This document shows positions 29,801 to 43,700 of a stretch of 64,000 bases of DNA, one piece after another; the first letter of the stretch is position 1; every line of letters begins with the position of its first letter. Position numbers and translations under genes: made by a program. Where the stretch lies: NCBI RefSeq assembly GCF_964355755.1, contig NC_092674.1, positions 8,249,001 through 8,313,000 on the forward strand, read 5' to 3'. Under the pieces are notes generated by a model. That model worked only from the letters and a program-made list of their open reading frames with translations, was not told where the DNA came from and ran no database searches. This DNA comes from Antedon mediterranea. Taxonomy: Eukaryota; Echinodermata; Crinoidea; Comatulida; Antedonidae.

Positions 29801-32800
29801 CATGTAAATATATGCATTTTGACATAGAGGGCGCTTTCAAGAAAGAAATGGCGACAGATTACACACAGCTTATATTTCTTTTAAATATTTGGTTGGAAAT
29901 TGGATTTTGATCAATAAATCAACTAATGAAAGATTTAATTAAGTCATTTTACAACTTAGCAAACTTTGACATAGAGGGCGCTTTAAAACAACAACAAAAT
30001 CCGACAATCCCTAACTAAACCAGGCCTACAGTATATTTATATCTATTGGAAATTATAATGAACGATTTTCAACATTAATAACATATTTTGAACACAAAAA
30101 TTATATATTATCTACTAGTAGTTAATATGTAAATCGCCGTGCATTTAGAGTATGATAGGTCTAGCCTAATTATTATAATAGGCCTATACATACGATACAA
30201 GCATTATAACATAAAGCAATAGCACCTAACTTTCACCCTAATACTGTACATTTTCTATAGTCTGTTAAGAAACAGTATTCATACTGTAATCGCTACATGC
30301 ATTCTAATCAACTTCTAATCATACATACTGACGTGTCAGACTATCAGTGGTGAGCAATGATGAATTATAACAATATATTATAGCTAACACTATTTTATAT
30401 ACGAACAAAATGTCTAACATGTATCAAAACAACACCCGATTCTCGGTGGTAGGCCTTCCCTATCTATATTTCTCCAGGTTCACATATACATCGCCTAGTC
30501 TTATAGACCATAACCTAAACCCCTAATCCATGAAGAAATAAAACCATACGTGATACAGTCACCACGTGTGTGATCACATGGGATGCTGTATTACCGAATA
30601 TTCCTATACACAATATACAAGAAACACAATTTGTACAGAGTACCTGTTGCCAACACATTTTAAAGATTAGATATAGGCCCTACTTTTCTTATTTATTTGT
30701 ATTACTTTATTCTGACATAAAATCATAGGATGAAAACACAAAAAAGTACCGAGACGGCAAACTTATTTCCATTGTGGTCCTTGTGTGAGAATACTTCGGG
30801 AATAATACAGCAACACATGTGGCGCCTGTATCATGCGAAGATTATGGCCTATGATACCAGGCGAAATAACGTGGAAATAATGTAGGCCTACTGCAGTGGG
30901 TTTTCAAATGTTAAAAGCGCCTTTCTTTTCCAAAATAATTGTATATAATCGAAAAACACTTGACACGAATATTTATTTTGTATTTGAACCATGAAACGTT
31001 TTCACCATTTAAATTTGGCCTTTAAAATGCACATTTGTACTGTCTGGAATCGTTCAACAAATCTGTTAATACAGTCTCTATATTTATATTATTCAAAAAT
31101 CTGTCTCGTTTTTATATATATTTTTTCAGATTGTAACTGGTCACGTGTCTATTGCATTGACACTTATGCAACAGTAATTGAAAATAACCAATAGTGAGAA
31201 CATCCGAGGCAATGAATTTAAAGTGGTTTTCCGAAGGCCTCAACAGATTGAAGGGCGTTAGTAACAATTACATTTTCTACATGCTGATCGAACACTGGTA
31301 AATGTCCTATACATGACTATTATCTATTGAAATTTATTCAATTCGTAAGACTCAAATCAGTAGTGTCGAGTGTGTATTTTGTCGCCTTTTCCTACAAGTC
31401 AGAAAATGACTTGTACCATGTAACCATAAGTAGTTTAAGTTTTAAATTAGCAATGCATGCTAGCGCGTATGCATGAATTGTAGGAATAGAGTAATTCACA
31501 ATTCATTTTGTAGAACAGTTTCCCTGGTAGTATGTCTGTTTATTTGGGAGGGGGAGGGGGAAGTTGGTGAGATAGTGTGTCCTTTAACTTGACCTTTTCA
31601 CGACTTAAGCGCACAATATCGAGTTTTGAAAACATTCATTTCTACGCATGCTCATATATGATGAGCGTGCGCAGCATGTATTGTTTAATTGACAGCTAGT
31701 TCATAACACACGTATCAGGGCTCGAGCATACTTTAAGCATATACGGTTTAACTACCACTCAGACAAGAAGGATCTTACAATTTATGTTTAATTTAGACGT
31801 CTTACCAAACATCTTTCATGATGCCTTCTATGTGATCAATTTAAGAAGACAGAGCTGATCACATTTAAGCTTAAAGTCTACTACAAAACGCTAGGCCTAC
31901 TTCTCTATTCACAGTAATAAAAAAACTGCAGTTATAAATGTTCACAATATTGTATGTATATGTTATTTCTTAGCCAAAAAAACGGCTAACATTATTTCTA
32001 CAAGTGTGAACAACGTATACACCACAGCAAACTTCCATTAGAAAGACATATTTATAAGTAAAATACTAGTAAAGTATATAATATTAATATATTCCAACAC
32101 ACCTTTTTTGCAATTCAATTTTAAGTTCAGACATTTTATATTGATTTTTATAATGTTTCTGATTTATCATTTTGTATGTTTGCAGTTTCTATTTTCAACA
32201 CAAACATTCAATATTTTATATTCTAACTATTTTATTAAACCTACATTCAAGATCATTCTGTTGCCAAAACCACACTGTAAACATCTCAAGTATCATTTTA
32301 ATTTCGAAAGGTCAAGGGTTATGCATATGAACATCAAATGTTTACTGTTATAGTATAAACACAGGAAAATTGCATTTATTAAAACAAAGGCGGGTATAGC
32401 AAAAAAATAGAAACCTCAAAGCATATTTCACAAATTGTATAATATATCAATTACAGAAGACCAGAAATTAATACAAAGTATGTTAATTGACATTAAAAAT
32501 AATAGTTTCCAAAAAAAAGTTTAAAAAAAAGTTTTCTAATAACTCTGAGGTCAGAATTGTTCGCTTAGTTTCACTTCCTAACTTTGCTAAAGACAAATGT
32601 TTCATATAGAACGTCTTTCTTAGCAGAATATAGGACAACTATGCGAAATGAAATACTCACATGTTTATTTACTCACAAAAAAGTACAGCGTAATAAAACC
32701 CTCATTCACCTCTGAAAATGTGTTCCTCCACGAGTCCGTGAAAAAATGTTGTCTGTAACAGTTTTCTGCTATTTAACTTTTTTTTTAACTGTTGAACATT

Positions 32801-32903
32801 TTAATTGATGTGAATTTACATGTGTATTTACGTAATATAATGTATTGAATTATGTGATTTTGAATAAATGAAAGAACATTTATGGAAAACTAACATTTAC
32901 TTT
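25185..32903. other. Upstream flank of the neuroligin-like gene and intergenic DNA
   Basis: 5' UTR and promoter must lie above 25185, but no clear TATA box or initiator can be picked out. AT-rich with (TA)n runs at 26793..26826 and 27007..27022. TTTGACATAGAGGGCGCTTT-like sequence occurs twice (29818 and 29966). No recognisable protein or RNA gene seen. Confidence 0.5.
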
Positions 32904-33028
32904 AAACAAGGCCATATACATGACTACAGTCGCGTGCGCAAATTTAAGTTAGTGTTGACCGACCAACCGACCGAACGACCGACCGACATAGTGAGCTGTA
33001 GAGTCGCGTTTGCACCAAACCACTAAAT
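32904..33028 (-). mobile_element. (GTCY)n element, copy D (short form)
   Basis: On the minus strand it ends ATGTATATGGCCTTGTTT like copy C, and carries one (GTCY)n tract next to CAGCTCACTATGTCGG. The outer end is more diverged (TTTAGTGGTTTGGTGC), but ACGCGACTCTA is kept. Confidence 0.65.
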
Positions 33029-36000
33029 CGCAAAACAAAAAAACTAATTTAACAATTGATAAAATCAAAATTTGACCAGCGCTCTATTATTTACTATTAC
33101 AGTATTATTTTTGTAGTTTGTCAACGCGAATGATTTCTATCGAAGCGGCGTGCCGCGGCGTAATTTCAATGTAAGCAGCAAGCTCCCGTATTTCCATAAT
33201 CTTGGATTCATTTAATTATCTAATCATTGTTAAACACGATGCATCACTCTCGTAGCGAATGTATATGATCGTATTTGCACACAGCATTCAATAAAAAAAA
33301 AATCGAGTTAGGTATTCCAGTATAGTATTGACGTAATAACTGTTCACTTTATGGGACAGGGACAATTAAGATCAGGCAGAAAGTGCTCCCAACGGGCGCG
33401 CTAAGGAGTCACAATTATGAATCTGTGATTGGCTATAAGTGATAGGAAATTATTTGTATTTCCCCTCATTTTGTTGATCGCTTTCTGTTCCCTAGGTGCG
33501 ATTAGTGTTTCAGATGACGAACAAACAGTTTTAAATCAATCGATATTTTCCAAAACGACCGAGAATTATGCTGATTTTATTCTCGTTCTGTTAACCGTTT
33601 CATGTCTGTCTGTCGGCACAAATCCTACTAACTTTGACGATTTTAAGAAATATGATATTTATGTTTTACTAAGTTATCTCTTTTCCATCAATTCGGCAAA
33701 AATCTGATAATGCGTAAAGTTGAATAAGGCACAAACTGGCGACAGTGATTGTATTTTCATGTTTTATATATCACTTCCTTATATTGATTATTTCTTATGC
33801 AACGCTTTTCAGAGGCTGACGAAATGTGTTGTAGTGTAGTTGATTATTGCGTTTCGGACGCACGCGTCGCGTTGATTACACAATACACATAGGATTTTGT
33901 TTCAATAAATGGAATGATGAATGCGAGCTCAGATAACTTGTGGACATATCAAACCTTCTTACAACAGCATCAAATCACCTTCTATCAATCTATCTAAGAA
34001 TTGTCTCGTTTTTCAAATCATTAAATACAATATCACTTTCATCATACAAATCTAACAGTTTATATCAATGTATGCTTTGTAACAAAGAAAACATCTACTG
34101 TAATTGCTAAAATAATATTTCATCTCCGATATCTCCATTAACTTGACAATTTTATTTCTCAAACAGATATCGAACGCTTAGCTAAACCGCGACAAGCTAT
34201 ATAACAAATTCTAAGACTAACGATTTAAGTACCGATATTTGATTGTTTTAACATTATAATTATGCATCCATCGGATATTACTATTGAGCCATTATATACT
34301 GGACTATTGCACCAAGTTGTTTAGTTGTGGGTAGTGTTATGTTAAGCAATTTGCTTTATACATGAGCAAAATAATTAGCAAGAAATCCACACAAAACTTT
34401 AAAAAAAAATTATGCAAGCGATTATAAACGAGTTATATCAATTCAGTCGAGTTGAATATTATACAGTAATTTTACGTTTACTTAGGGTTCATTTAAACTA
34501 CTCATTTGCCGAGTGAATTGACAATTTAAGCTTGTTAATTTTTTTTTATAGAAAAGAATGTTCATTCTAGTTAAGAGTCTGTCTTCTTTGATGAAATCTT
34601 TAATCTGTAAATTTGAGGATCTTTTCCTCAATCTTTACATACAGTAAATCAACTCCCACGAAAGTATCATTTGAATAAATCCGATTCGGTCTACTTGTAG
34701 GAACTGTGAGATTTGTGAGGAGGGGTTGGTGATTAGGTTGAATTATTGGAAGAGACCAATTTATTTGCCAATTTGGAAAATAATAATCACTTATTCTCGA
34801 GACGTTTTTCAGTTCCCGCCAACCTTCTCGTTTATTATTATTATCCCAGTACACAAATAAGTCACAAATCATTGGCATATAGAAAGAAAACATCAACGAT
34901 TAACTCACAACAATTGCTGCTACGAGGTAGCAAGCTCTAATTGTTAAAATTCAATACATCTTCTGCCTGGCCTACATCGCACTATAGGTAACTTATTAGC
35001 TTGTCAGACCATCTCTTATAGTCTCATAGGTTATAGTCATCCTAAAGAGACACATTCAGTTAGCAGCCTTAATATCTTGACATACTGAACTAAACATCAG
35101 ACAATTTAAATAAGCAGAGCAACTTATGAGTATTTCAGACCCCGTTGTGTAACAGTCATACTATTCCACATTTCATTTAATTTATTTCGTCAGCAAAGAA
35201 CAAATACATAACAAAACAAATATAAAAAGAAAAGAGTTCAAAATCCATATGAAGCACTGTAAAATGGCTCACCAAAATGTAAAATTAAAAGAGATGCAGT
35301 TAGAAGCAGCAACGAAGTCGTTGTATTTTGTCGAAGATTTGTTAGAAAATAAGAACGTAACACTCACTTAGAAAACTGGAAACAGAATCAGAATTCCGAA
35401 ATACTGTATACCTAATTTAGAAAAAAAAGACACCATAACATTTTAAACATGTCGACGATTTCAGATAAACCATTCGTTGAGAAAATAAAACGTCAAATAC
35501 AAGCTGACAAGTATTTGTATAGTATATAAACGATAAATAAACGTTTATTACTGAGTACAAATGTTTATGTCGAACAATGCATATTTCGAACACTATTGTA
35601 GTTTAAATATTAGTGTCAGCAATATAATATATAGTTATTAGGTTTATTGTAATATTTTTAAATTTTAAAACCTCAAAAAGAAAGTTGTGTTTGTATAAAA
35701 TGACAAATACAACGAACAACGAAGTCATTACCATTATTTTTGTCAAAGATTGTTATTTTTCTAATTACTGCTCATACCTTCATTTGATTTACGAGCAATC
35801 AATTGATCGCTTAGTATAATAATGCAATATACTTTATTAATTGTTACAGCGAATATTTTCATATTAAACAAGCTCAAAAGCCTGTTGGCAATAATAACAA
35901 TAATTTACGATCATTTCGTTGTTTGATAACATCTAATCTAGACCGACTTAGTCTTACCAAGCACAAGCATATCGATAGCACAATAGTATCTACAAGGTTG

Positions 36001-37804
36001 TAGACTTAACCCAAGTCTGTATTTAATTTTCCTGTTTATGTTAGTAGACCAGTCGGCCTTCCAATTTTTCTCTGGAAAATGAGTTTCTTATCTAAAGCAT
36101 TATACGTATGAAACGCTATAAGTTATATATTTTTTTACTAATATTAAGTAGAAACCGTCTAGAACCTAGACTAACAAAGTTGCAATACAACTTTCTTTGA
36201 CTTGTAATATGTGCCTCGTTTAAATTCAAGCAAAATATTATTTTTTCGATTTTCTATCTTCATCTTATATAAACTCAAACGGATGGATGGTTTACTTTAT
36301 TAACACAATTAAAATACATAAACGTTTACACTAGTCTAAGTAAACATCTTTATTAGAACGTTTAAAGATTAATGACGGTATTTAAAAGTGTACATTCTCT
36401 TGTTTAGCGTCAAAATAGCAGTAATCACTGGCATTTTTATGACCTGCCTACGCTTTTTGCAGACACAACGATAATTCTCACATTAATTTAATTTTCTATA
36501 AAGGCCAGATATTCATTTAACTTTTTATTGTATATCTATTAAATGTCTTTTTATCTGTATGGCATGTAAATTGGATTCGATTTGTCTAGATTGAAGTCAC
36601 ATGGGTCAATTTCTTTTCAAAGTATACTTTGTACAAACGATTGTGTTCTAAAACTGCTGCAGCTTTTAAATTGCTTTTCCATTATTTGGAAAAGCTTTCA
36701 TTAGAGTTTAGTGATGCAGTTATTTCAATTTCTTTCTTAAGCCTTTGTGAAAAAGTAATGTCTACTAAGGCTCACGTTCAGTTTAACTAGGTTACGGCTC
36801 AGCATGCATGAAAGTAAACACATGTTTAAAAAAAAACAATATTAAATAAGTAAAACGTTGTTAGAAAATGTGGTTATCCAGAGCGGAACACTGATGCGCC
36901 TCTATACAGAGAACAGGGTATAGGGTAAGTTACCGTTACTTTTCACAAAACAGTGACAGTGAGTTCATTCAAGTTGGAAATGAAGACGAATTAATGACAA
37001 TGACGTAATGAGAATAATGACAATGATTACGACAGAAACGATGATATAAATTAAATAACGAAGATGAAAATTCTGAAAATAAGGATGGGGAGGAAGAATG
37101 GTGGCGCAAATATTATGTTAATATTAGAAATGATAAATATAATAACAAGACAAACATGGATGATTATGATAACTGATAAATATAGACTTTTCATCATAAA
37201 GTAATGTTTCTCCTTTTATAAAAAAGTTATGACATACAAAGTGTTCTTTTTAAACTGTTAATCAATATTATCTTATGTCATTTCTACTGTTGTTGATAAT
37301 CTATCAATTATTACAAAGGAAACGGCAAACATTTTTTTTTTCTTCATCGAATATTCAAATAATAACTACAGATTAGTTTACATACTGAAGGCAGGTGGAC
37401 ATAGATTGATAAAAGGATTTGTAGGTATTGTACGCGGTATTGTTGTTTTACAAAATATTTTCGATCAGTCGGCTTTGAGTCTTTCTTGAGTTTCTTGTCA
37501 CAGCGTCTAATTTTGCTGTTAAATTTAGCACACGATTGAAAAATATATTATGTCATCAGACGAAGGATAACCTACTTTTAAAAATATTTGATTTAATGAT
37601 GTATATGTGATAGTAATTTAAAAGCATGTGTTTTTCCTTTTTGCATTTATCTCGGTAATCCGTTGATAAAAGCGATTATGGCTTGTGATAATAACATCTG
37701 GATTTGAATGTCCAATACTAAAGAAAGAAAACTAGGGATTATAACAACTAGAATGGTTGCCGTCGTCAGTGACAACTGAAACTTCTGTGTATTTTAATGA
37801 CTCA
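33029..37804. other. Intergenic, no gene recognised
   Basis: AT-rich. It contains a possible LINE tail at 35160..35390. Two open frames were looked at and not called: 33429..33707 plus (no ATG near its start) and 34600..34893 minus (98 codons, no family resemblance). Confidence 0.5.
35160..35390 (-). mobile_element. Possible LINE 3' tail
   Basis: On the minus strand, GGTGAGCCATTTTACAGTGC is followed by A/T-rich sequence with TTTTGTTATGTATTTG and a short AAAT-type end. The GGTGAGCC pattern recalls the element at 6710. No coding part remains. Confidence 0.25.
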
Positions 37805-38440
37805 GTAGGAATGATGCTGAGGAAAATGCTGATTTTGATGTGAGAAGATGCTGGTGTAACTAGTGATGCTGGTAATTTCAGCAAAAGATTTTAGTATTGT
37901 GTATGCAAATGTTGCTGGTGCTGCTGGTGATGATGTTAGTAAAAGCTGCTGGTGATGTGAGAAATTGCTACAGGTGCTGCTGGTGATGATGTTAGTAAAA
38001 GCTGCTGATGATGTAAGAAAATGCTACTAGTGCTGCTGGTGATGATGTTAGTAAAAGCTGCTGGTGGTGTTAGCAAATGCTACTGGTGCTGCTGGTGATA
38101 TTGGTAAAAGCTGCTGGTGATATGAGCAAATTCTGCTGGCGATGTCAGTAAAATCTGTTGGTGATGTTAGGAAAAGCTTCTGGTGCTAGTGCTGCTGATG
38201 GTGTGATAGTAAAAACCTCTGGTGGTGTGAGCAAATGTTGCTGGTGCTGCTGGTGATGTCGGTAAAAGATGCTGGTGATGTGAGCAAATTCTGCTGGTGA
38301 TGTCAGTAAATCTTTTGGTGATGTTAGGAAATGCATCTGGTGCTGGTCCTGCTGGTGATGTTAGTAAAGGTTGCTGGTGATGTGTGTGCAAATGGTGTTA
38401 GTAAACTGCTGATGATGCCTTTATTAATTTGGATGGAACT
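37805..38440 (+). repeat. GCTGGTGATG minisatellite
   Basis: Over 600 bases of imperfect tandem repeats built from GCTGCTGGTGATG and GATGTTAGTAAAAGCTGCTG with variable spacers. The complementary strand stays open for about 75 codons because of the repeat (His/Thr/Pro-rich); this is not taken as a gene. Confidence 0.85.
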
Positions 38441-41330
38441 GTGATGTGAGTAAATTGGTCGTGCAGAGGCAGGCAAAATACTACTGGTGATTTATATTAA
38501 TAATATTGGTGATGGTGATTAAGGTTAATATTGCTGCAAATATAGGCACATTGTGGCTACGAACAAACTTTGTTAGGTAAAGGGAAGACTGATACCGTTG
38601 GAGATGAGTTTTGGTAATGTGAAGTTAAATTCCTTTGATGATGCTACAAAAGATGATACAGATAAAGACAAGTAACGAACGTGTCGGTAATGTAGGAGAT
38701 GTACAAATTTGTACTGCTTACTTAATAAACGCGAGATACATTCATTGTCATTATTGTTCTACAGCCTACTTTAATTGCGTATTGAGGTTATTCGGTTACC
38801 TGATGTAATGGTCTATAAACAGCCTAATGAAAACGTAATGTATCTATAAATTGCGTACCGTTTATGTATGACCGAACGCCACAGCTGGAATTCCAACAGC
38901 ATAGCAAACCATGAAATGGAAATAAAGCAGAATATAATCTACAGTGATGCCAATTATATCACATACCACAGCGTATATTATAAATCAGTTTTAATTGATT
39001 GAAAGCTCTCGCGAATTAATGGCGATTATCCAGCCAGCACAACAAGGCCGTGTATAACTTCAGATATTGGTTTCAAATGATGTCCACACGATTATGATTT
39101 AATACCGGAATTTGTTATCGGTTAGCAATTGGAACCGATTAAGCATTTTATACACCTTTCGATTGACATGTTCAGATTTCAAAATCGATCGTTATACGAT
39201 ATACACGTCTATTTATTTTTGTATTTGTCGTTTCAAAATGTGTCTGTTCATCAATTGTAATCACAACACATTATTTACAATGTATCCAGTTAATTTACTG
39301 ACCCTGGTGCTTAAATATTACGGATACATTACTTTACAATCAAACGATCTAGAGCAAAGTTAATAGTAATGATTAAAGCGACGTTCACACGGGAAGGAAG
39401 ACTTTAAAGAAACATGTAATTATAAATGTTTCCAAGTGAAATGATCGACAGCTACAACATAAATGTAATGTCATTTAAAACATTCAGAAGTGCCAATAAT
39501 AAATGTGCGTGTATGTTATGTAGAATTACAATTAATCCACTACCGCAGTGTACAGAATTATCTCCAAGAGCTACAACACTACGACATTTTTTTTTAAATG
39601 TAACCATTTGTCAGGATACTTCTTTTGGACTATTGAATTACTATTATTATTTCAACAATATTTAATCAGATAAAAATATTTATATCATTTATTATTTTCA
39701 TCGCTTGTCTTTAGACCAATTTTGCTGGCCTATCTGTCATCAAAATCTGACCAGATCTTCATAATCTATATTTACGCGTTGTACATTAGTTTGCAGCGAT
39801 TAGTCGCTCTTTTCTTATGCTCATCTTCATATCTGTTTCTCTGACGACTCTCTAACCATGTACTGTACAGCTAAGGACGTGGTGACAATGTCCATATAGG
39901 TACTGTGCATGTGGTTGTTGACGATAGATATGAATACTCGCGTCCGTTCGTTGTTTTGTAGAAACAACAATAATTTGGGTAGAGTACATTAATTATGGGG
40001 GTGTTAAACACGTGCGTCACCCACTGTGTAGCCAAAACATTTATTTATTTACATCCCTAAATTTACAATCGCGTATTCTGTAATTTTACTCTGACGCTAT
40101 TCAATTGCTGTTTGACGAAGAAATATCCTACGTGCCTGTAGCCTACGTTGGCTATCCCCAGTATTTCTAACAAATACACATGTTGAAGTAAGACAATTAT
40201 TCATCTTGTACGAGATTCTGTAAATAATTCATTCCATTCTGCTAAAAGGAGCATTTAAATTGATTGAAGGTTTCATAATGTAACCTAAAATAGCATAAAG
40301 TGCGTTAAATAGTACACGTTTCCGTTTCATATTAGCGTAGTAAATGTATATCGAAACAACGTTTAAGTTATCTGCCTATTGGCAATAAAAACCCGAAGAC
40401 GCATAAAATTACAATTAATACTACCGTAATCTATAGTATTTTGTACTTTATTCAACATTATTATTCATCAAATTTTAATGTGAACCTGAATACCGTTTCG
40501 AATGTTTGAAGAGCAATAGAAAAGACTAATGCCTTCAACCTAATCAATTTTAAACACATTTTAACAAGCAAAATATCAACAACTTGCTTCAGTGGTATAT
40601 TAGGATTTTTGAAGAAAAAAAGGCACAGTATAGAGGCACACGCTGCACATTGTGATATATACTGACTAACCCAATATTTAGAATTCAAATCTAATAAGCT
40701 CGTTTGTTATAAGGCAATACAATGGTGCAACAACAGTTTCAGAATCTTTTGCTCAATGAAAAGGATACCGTACTCATACTGCGCATGATTACAAACTTCG
40801 AGTTATAGCTCGTGTTCGTGACTACTCATATTTAAAAAAGTCACAGTTTTTGGTAAACAAACAGATTCGTGCAAATGATACAATCATAACAGAAATACTC
40901 CAACTTATACATAATATATAATGATAAAGTCAAACAATATGAAATTCCAATTAAAATCGGCTTTATGAAAAAAGAATATAAAGCGCTGTACCTATTTCCG
41001 CGGGAATTAAAGTCTTTGATATGAGAAGTACAGAAAAAAATATCCAATCAACTTCATCTATTGAAGATATAATATTTTGCAAATTATTATATAATACTTC
41101 CATAGAATTGAAGTAAATGTGTAGATATGCGATAGTAATTACTTTTTATTGATCAAGGAGAATTTGAATAAAACAATATTTTGACAGAAAACATAATATA
41201 ATTGGAATATTTAAAACTCATAAGTGGAGTTAAATAGTGTTAGAATTGGATATTAGGCGATTAAGCATTAACACTAACGGTCAATGATTCCATGTTATGG
41301 TAAAATAAATAAATGAAACATCAACCTAGC
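38441..41330. other. Intergenic, nothing recognised
   Basis: AT-rich; only short open frames without domains on both strands. Confidence 0.5.
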
Positions 41331-41334
41331 TGCC

Positions 41335-41565
41335 TATATAAGTACCTACCTATCAAACTACCTACCTATAAATGAAACTACTATAGCTACCTACATACGT
41401 AAAATACCTATCTACCAAACTACCTATACCTACCACCTTCGTACATATATAAGTACCTACCTATCGAACTACCTACCTAAAAATGAAACTACTATAGCTA
41501 CCTATACGTAACGTAAATACCTATCTACCAAACTACCTATACCTACCACCTTCCTACATATCTAC
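41335..41565 (+). repeat. Tandem repeat rich in CTACCTAC, two units of about 111 bases
   Basis: AAGTACCTACCTATC begins the units near 41340 and 41451; AATGAAACTACTATAGCTAC and CCAAACTACCTATACCTACC recur in each. Confidence 0.85.
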
Positions 41566-42263
41566 TGTCCCCTATCCACCAAATGTATGTGGGACACGCT
41601 ACGACAACATTTAGGCCCAATGTTTATGTATACTGGTATGCCAAGACAACAACAATGGCAAAATGGTTCGTAAGATACAACATTTATTTCACCAAAGGCA
41701 ACTGGATTGAATGTGATGATTGATGTTTTAGGCTCAAGAAGCAATACCTTAACTAAGCTTAACAAGGGATTTGTTTATTAACAACTCACTGTCACAACTA
41801 CTAAACATATTTGTAAGAAGATAAGAAGAATGAATAATTAAAATGTTACCCTTGTGCAACTCACAAGGTTTGGTCCCAGTTCCAAATATAGACTTACTAT
41901 GAACATTAAACAAAATGCCATTGACTTTGTCTGCAGGAAAATGCATTTAGTGTCATAGGCCTACTTGTTCATACCTCATTTTGATTCTATATAAATTCTT
42001 TGATTACAATTTTATAATTACTGGAAAGGGCAGGTAAATAAATCATGATTTAAGCTTTAATAATAATATTTGTTACATATTTATAAGTATTCCAGAAAGT
42101 ATTCCGAATGAATCGTCTTTGCCTTGATGTATCGTATTCAATCTTTCAACTACGTTAATTAATTTGTTACATCGCATGAATGAATTGATAAATAAATAAT
42201 ACTTTTCTTAGAATTTGTAATCAAATAAGTGTACGATAATAATTACTACTTAAGTGCAAACAA

Positions 42264-42585
42264 AAACTCTGCCTACACTATCAAACCATGGACCTATAAA
42301 TTAGGTCCATGATCAAACTAGTTTTATAAAAAAAAAAGGTGTGATGTGCCCAAACATGGCAGTGATATGCCCAAATATTTTATTTATTTATTTAATTTTC
42401 TGCTGATACACAATACAAAGAAGACAAAACAAGTATAAAAGGCAAGGAAAGACCAAACAGGTGCTGAACACCTATGCTATTTGGTCAACTCAGAATATAT
42501 ACAAAATATGGTAGTGGTATGACGTCATCATATGGGCAAATCACATTTTTTTGTAACATAAAGTTTGATAGTGTAGACAGAGCTT
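42264..42585. mobile_element. CTACACTATCAAACT inverted-repeat element, copy 3, interrupted
   Basis: The left end ACTCTGCCTACACTATCAAA and the right end TTTGATAGTGTAGACAGAGC are inverted. The interior has GGTGTGATGTGCCCAAA. The element is split by an insert at 42379..42503 with a matching AAATAT on each side. An extra palindrome (CATGGACCTA/TAGGTCCATG type) sits near the left end. Confidence 0.7.
42379..42503 (-). mobile_element. Short LINE 3' end inserted in the inverted-repeat element
   Basis: Flanked by AAATAT at 42373-42378 and 42504-42509, a probable 6-base target duplication. On the minus strand it has a hairpin (GACCAAATAGC...CTGTTTGGTC) and ends in an (AAAT)n-like tail, the layout of CR1-type LINE 3' ends. 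Confidence 0.55.
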
Positions 42586-43254
42586 AATCTAATCATCCAG
42601 ACACTAATCTCATGAATAATTATAATAATTCAGTTCAAGAAACTTGTACATTTTGATCAAGTGTCACGGAACTGTAATCAACTTTATATTGATTACTGTA
42701 TTAACAAATTGTTATATTAACATTTTTGCTAACCATTTAGAAAAAAACGAGCCATTAGAAATTGGTTAATAATTAAATGCCACGATTAGTTGTCTCATTT
42801 TTCTGATATTTATAAAAAGTTGTGATTAATACTTATTTTCAGTATTGGTCAGATTCATATTTTGATAAGATTATTAATAGGTTATTTATTCATTGGTAAG
42901 CCCATTTCTGTTCCCGAGGTTTATTTCATTAAAGGTTTATCTTGAGGCATTAACAGTATGCATAATTCGAATCAGATACACTCAAGTAGAGATTGCGTTT
43001 GTGTTTATACACTGTCGAGTGTTATTTATAAGCATACCCGCAGGATTTTGTAATACAGCTTTATTTTGTATTACACGTACAAGTTTGCCTTCTTTGAACT
43101 TGAGTTCTTGAATATTATGATGTAGCAATCTCAAATTCACATCTTTCTCTCTTTACTTTCCGTTATTTACAGTGGAAACCATACATTAAAAAGGGAAAGA
43201 AGATAGAATAGAACGTCAAGTATTGTAATTACAACCAATGTATTTCTAATAAAG

Positions 43255-43700
43255 GTAATTACTATTTCATTTCATTTCATTATTTATTTGGTCTATTTGA
43301 GTATATACATAACAAAAAAAAACTGAAATTGGGGAGACCAGGGTCAACCTAAGTGAACTGAATCACTGTAGCTGAGCCGGTTGACCCAACCTCAAAGTCA
43401 GTTTACACATAAAATACAAAAAGACAAAAACAGTTACAGCGAATCAAAATGAATATAAACTTTTCTAATGAAGGCTGATGTGCTTTCTAGGACTGCAGCA
43501 TCAGTCAACTGTCTGGGAAGCTGGTACCAGACACGGAGTAACCTGATTGCTATAGAATGTAGGCAATATGAGTATAAAGTATAGACTTGGGAGTGACAAG
43601 TCTGGCTAAAATCAGTAGATAAGAAGCATTAGCCCTAAAGTCGATCATTGAACGAAACCAGTTAAATGATTATGGCCCGATCTAAGATGTAGATGTCTAA
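43255..43700 (-). mobile_element. LINE fragment: ORF2 C-terminus with (TGAAA)n tail
   Basis: The minus-strand frame ending at the TAA at 43438 reads HSIAIRLLRVWYQLPRQLTD, AAVLESTSAFI and RKVYIHFDSL, a typical LINE RxWxxLPxxL...SFxxxL ending. Upstream, WFRSMIDFRANASYL is in another frame, so the copy is frameshifted. The 3' UTR has a hairpin around GGTCAACC/GGTTGACC and ends in (ATGAA)n near 43260-43280. Confidence 0.65.

Noticed and set aside
33429-33707. Plus-strand frame with a signal-peptide-like start (LFVFPLILLIAFCSLGA)
   Set aside because: The frame opens with TTG and has no early ATG; the hydrophobic run is what AT-rich DNA often gives, and no domain follows.
34600-34893. Minus-strand frame of about 98 codons with mixed composition
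   Set aside because: No recognised family, no neighbouring exon or regulatory signal; kept only as a place to look in transcript data.
38145-38391. His/Thr/Pro-rich minus-strand frames
   Set aside because: Direct translation of a minisatellite.
37805-38440. CRISPR-like array
   Set aside because: Spacers are not unique, repeats are imperfect and of variable spacing, and the DNA is eukaryotic.
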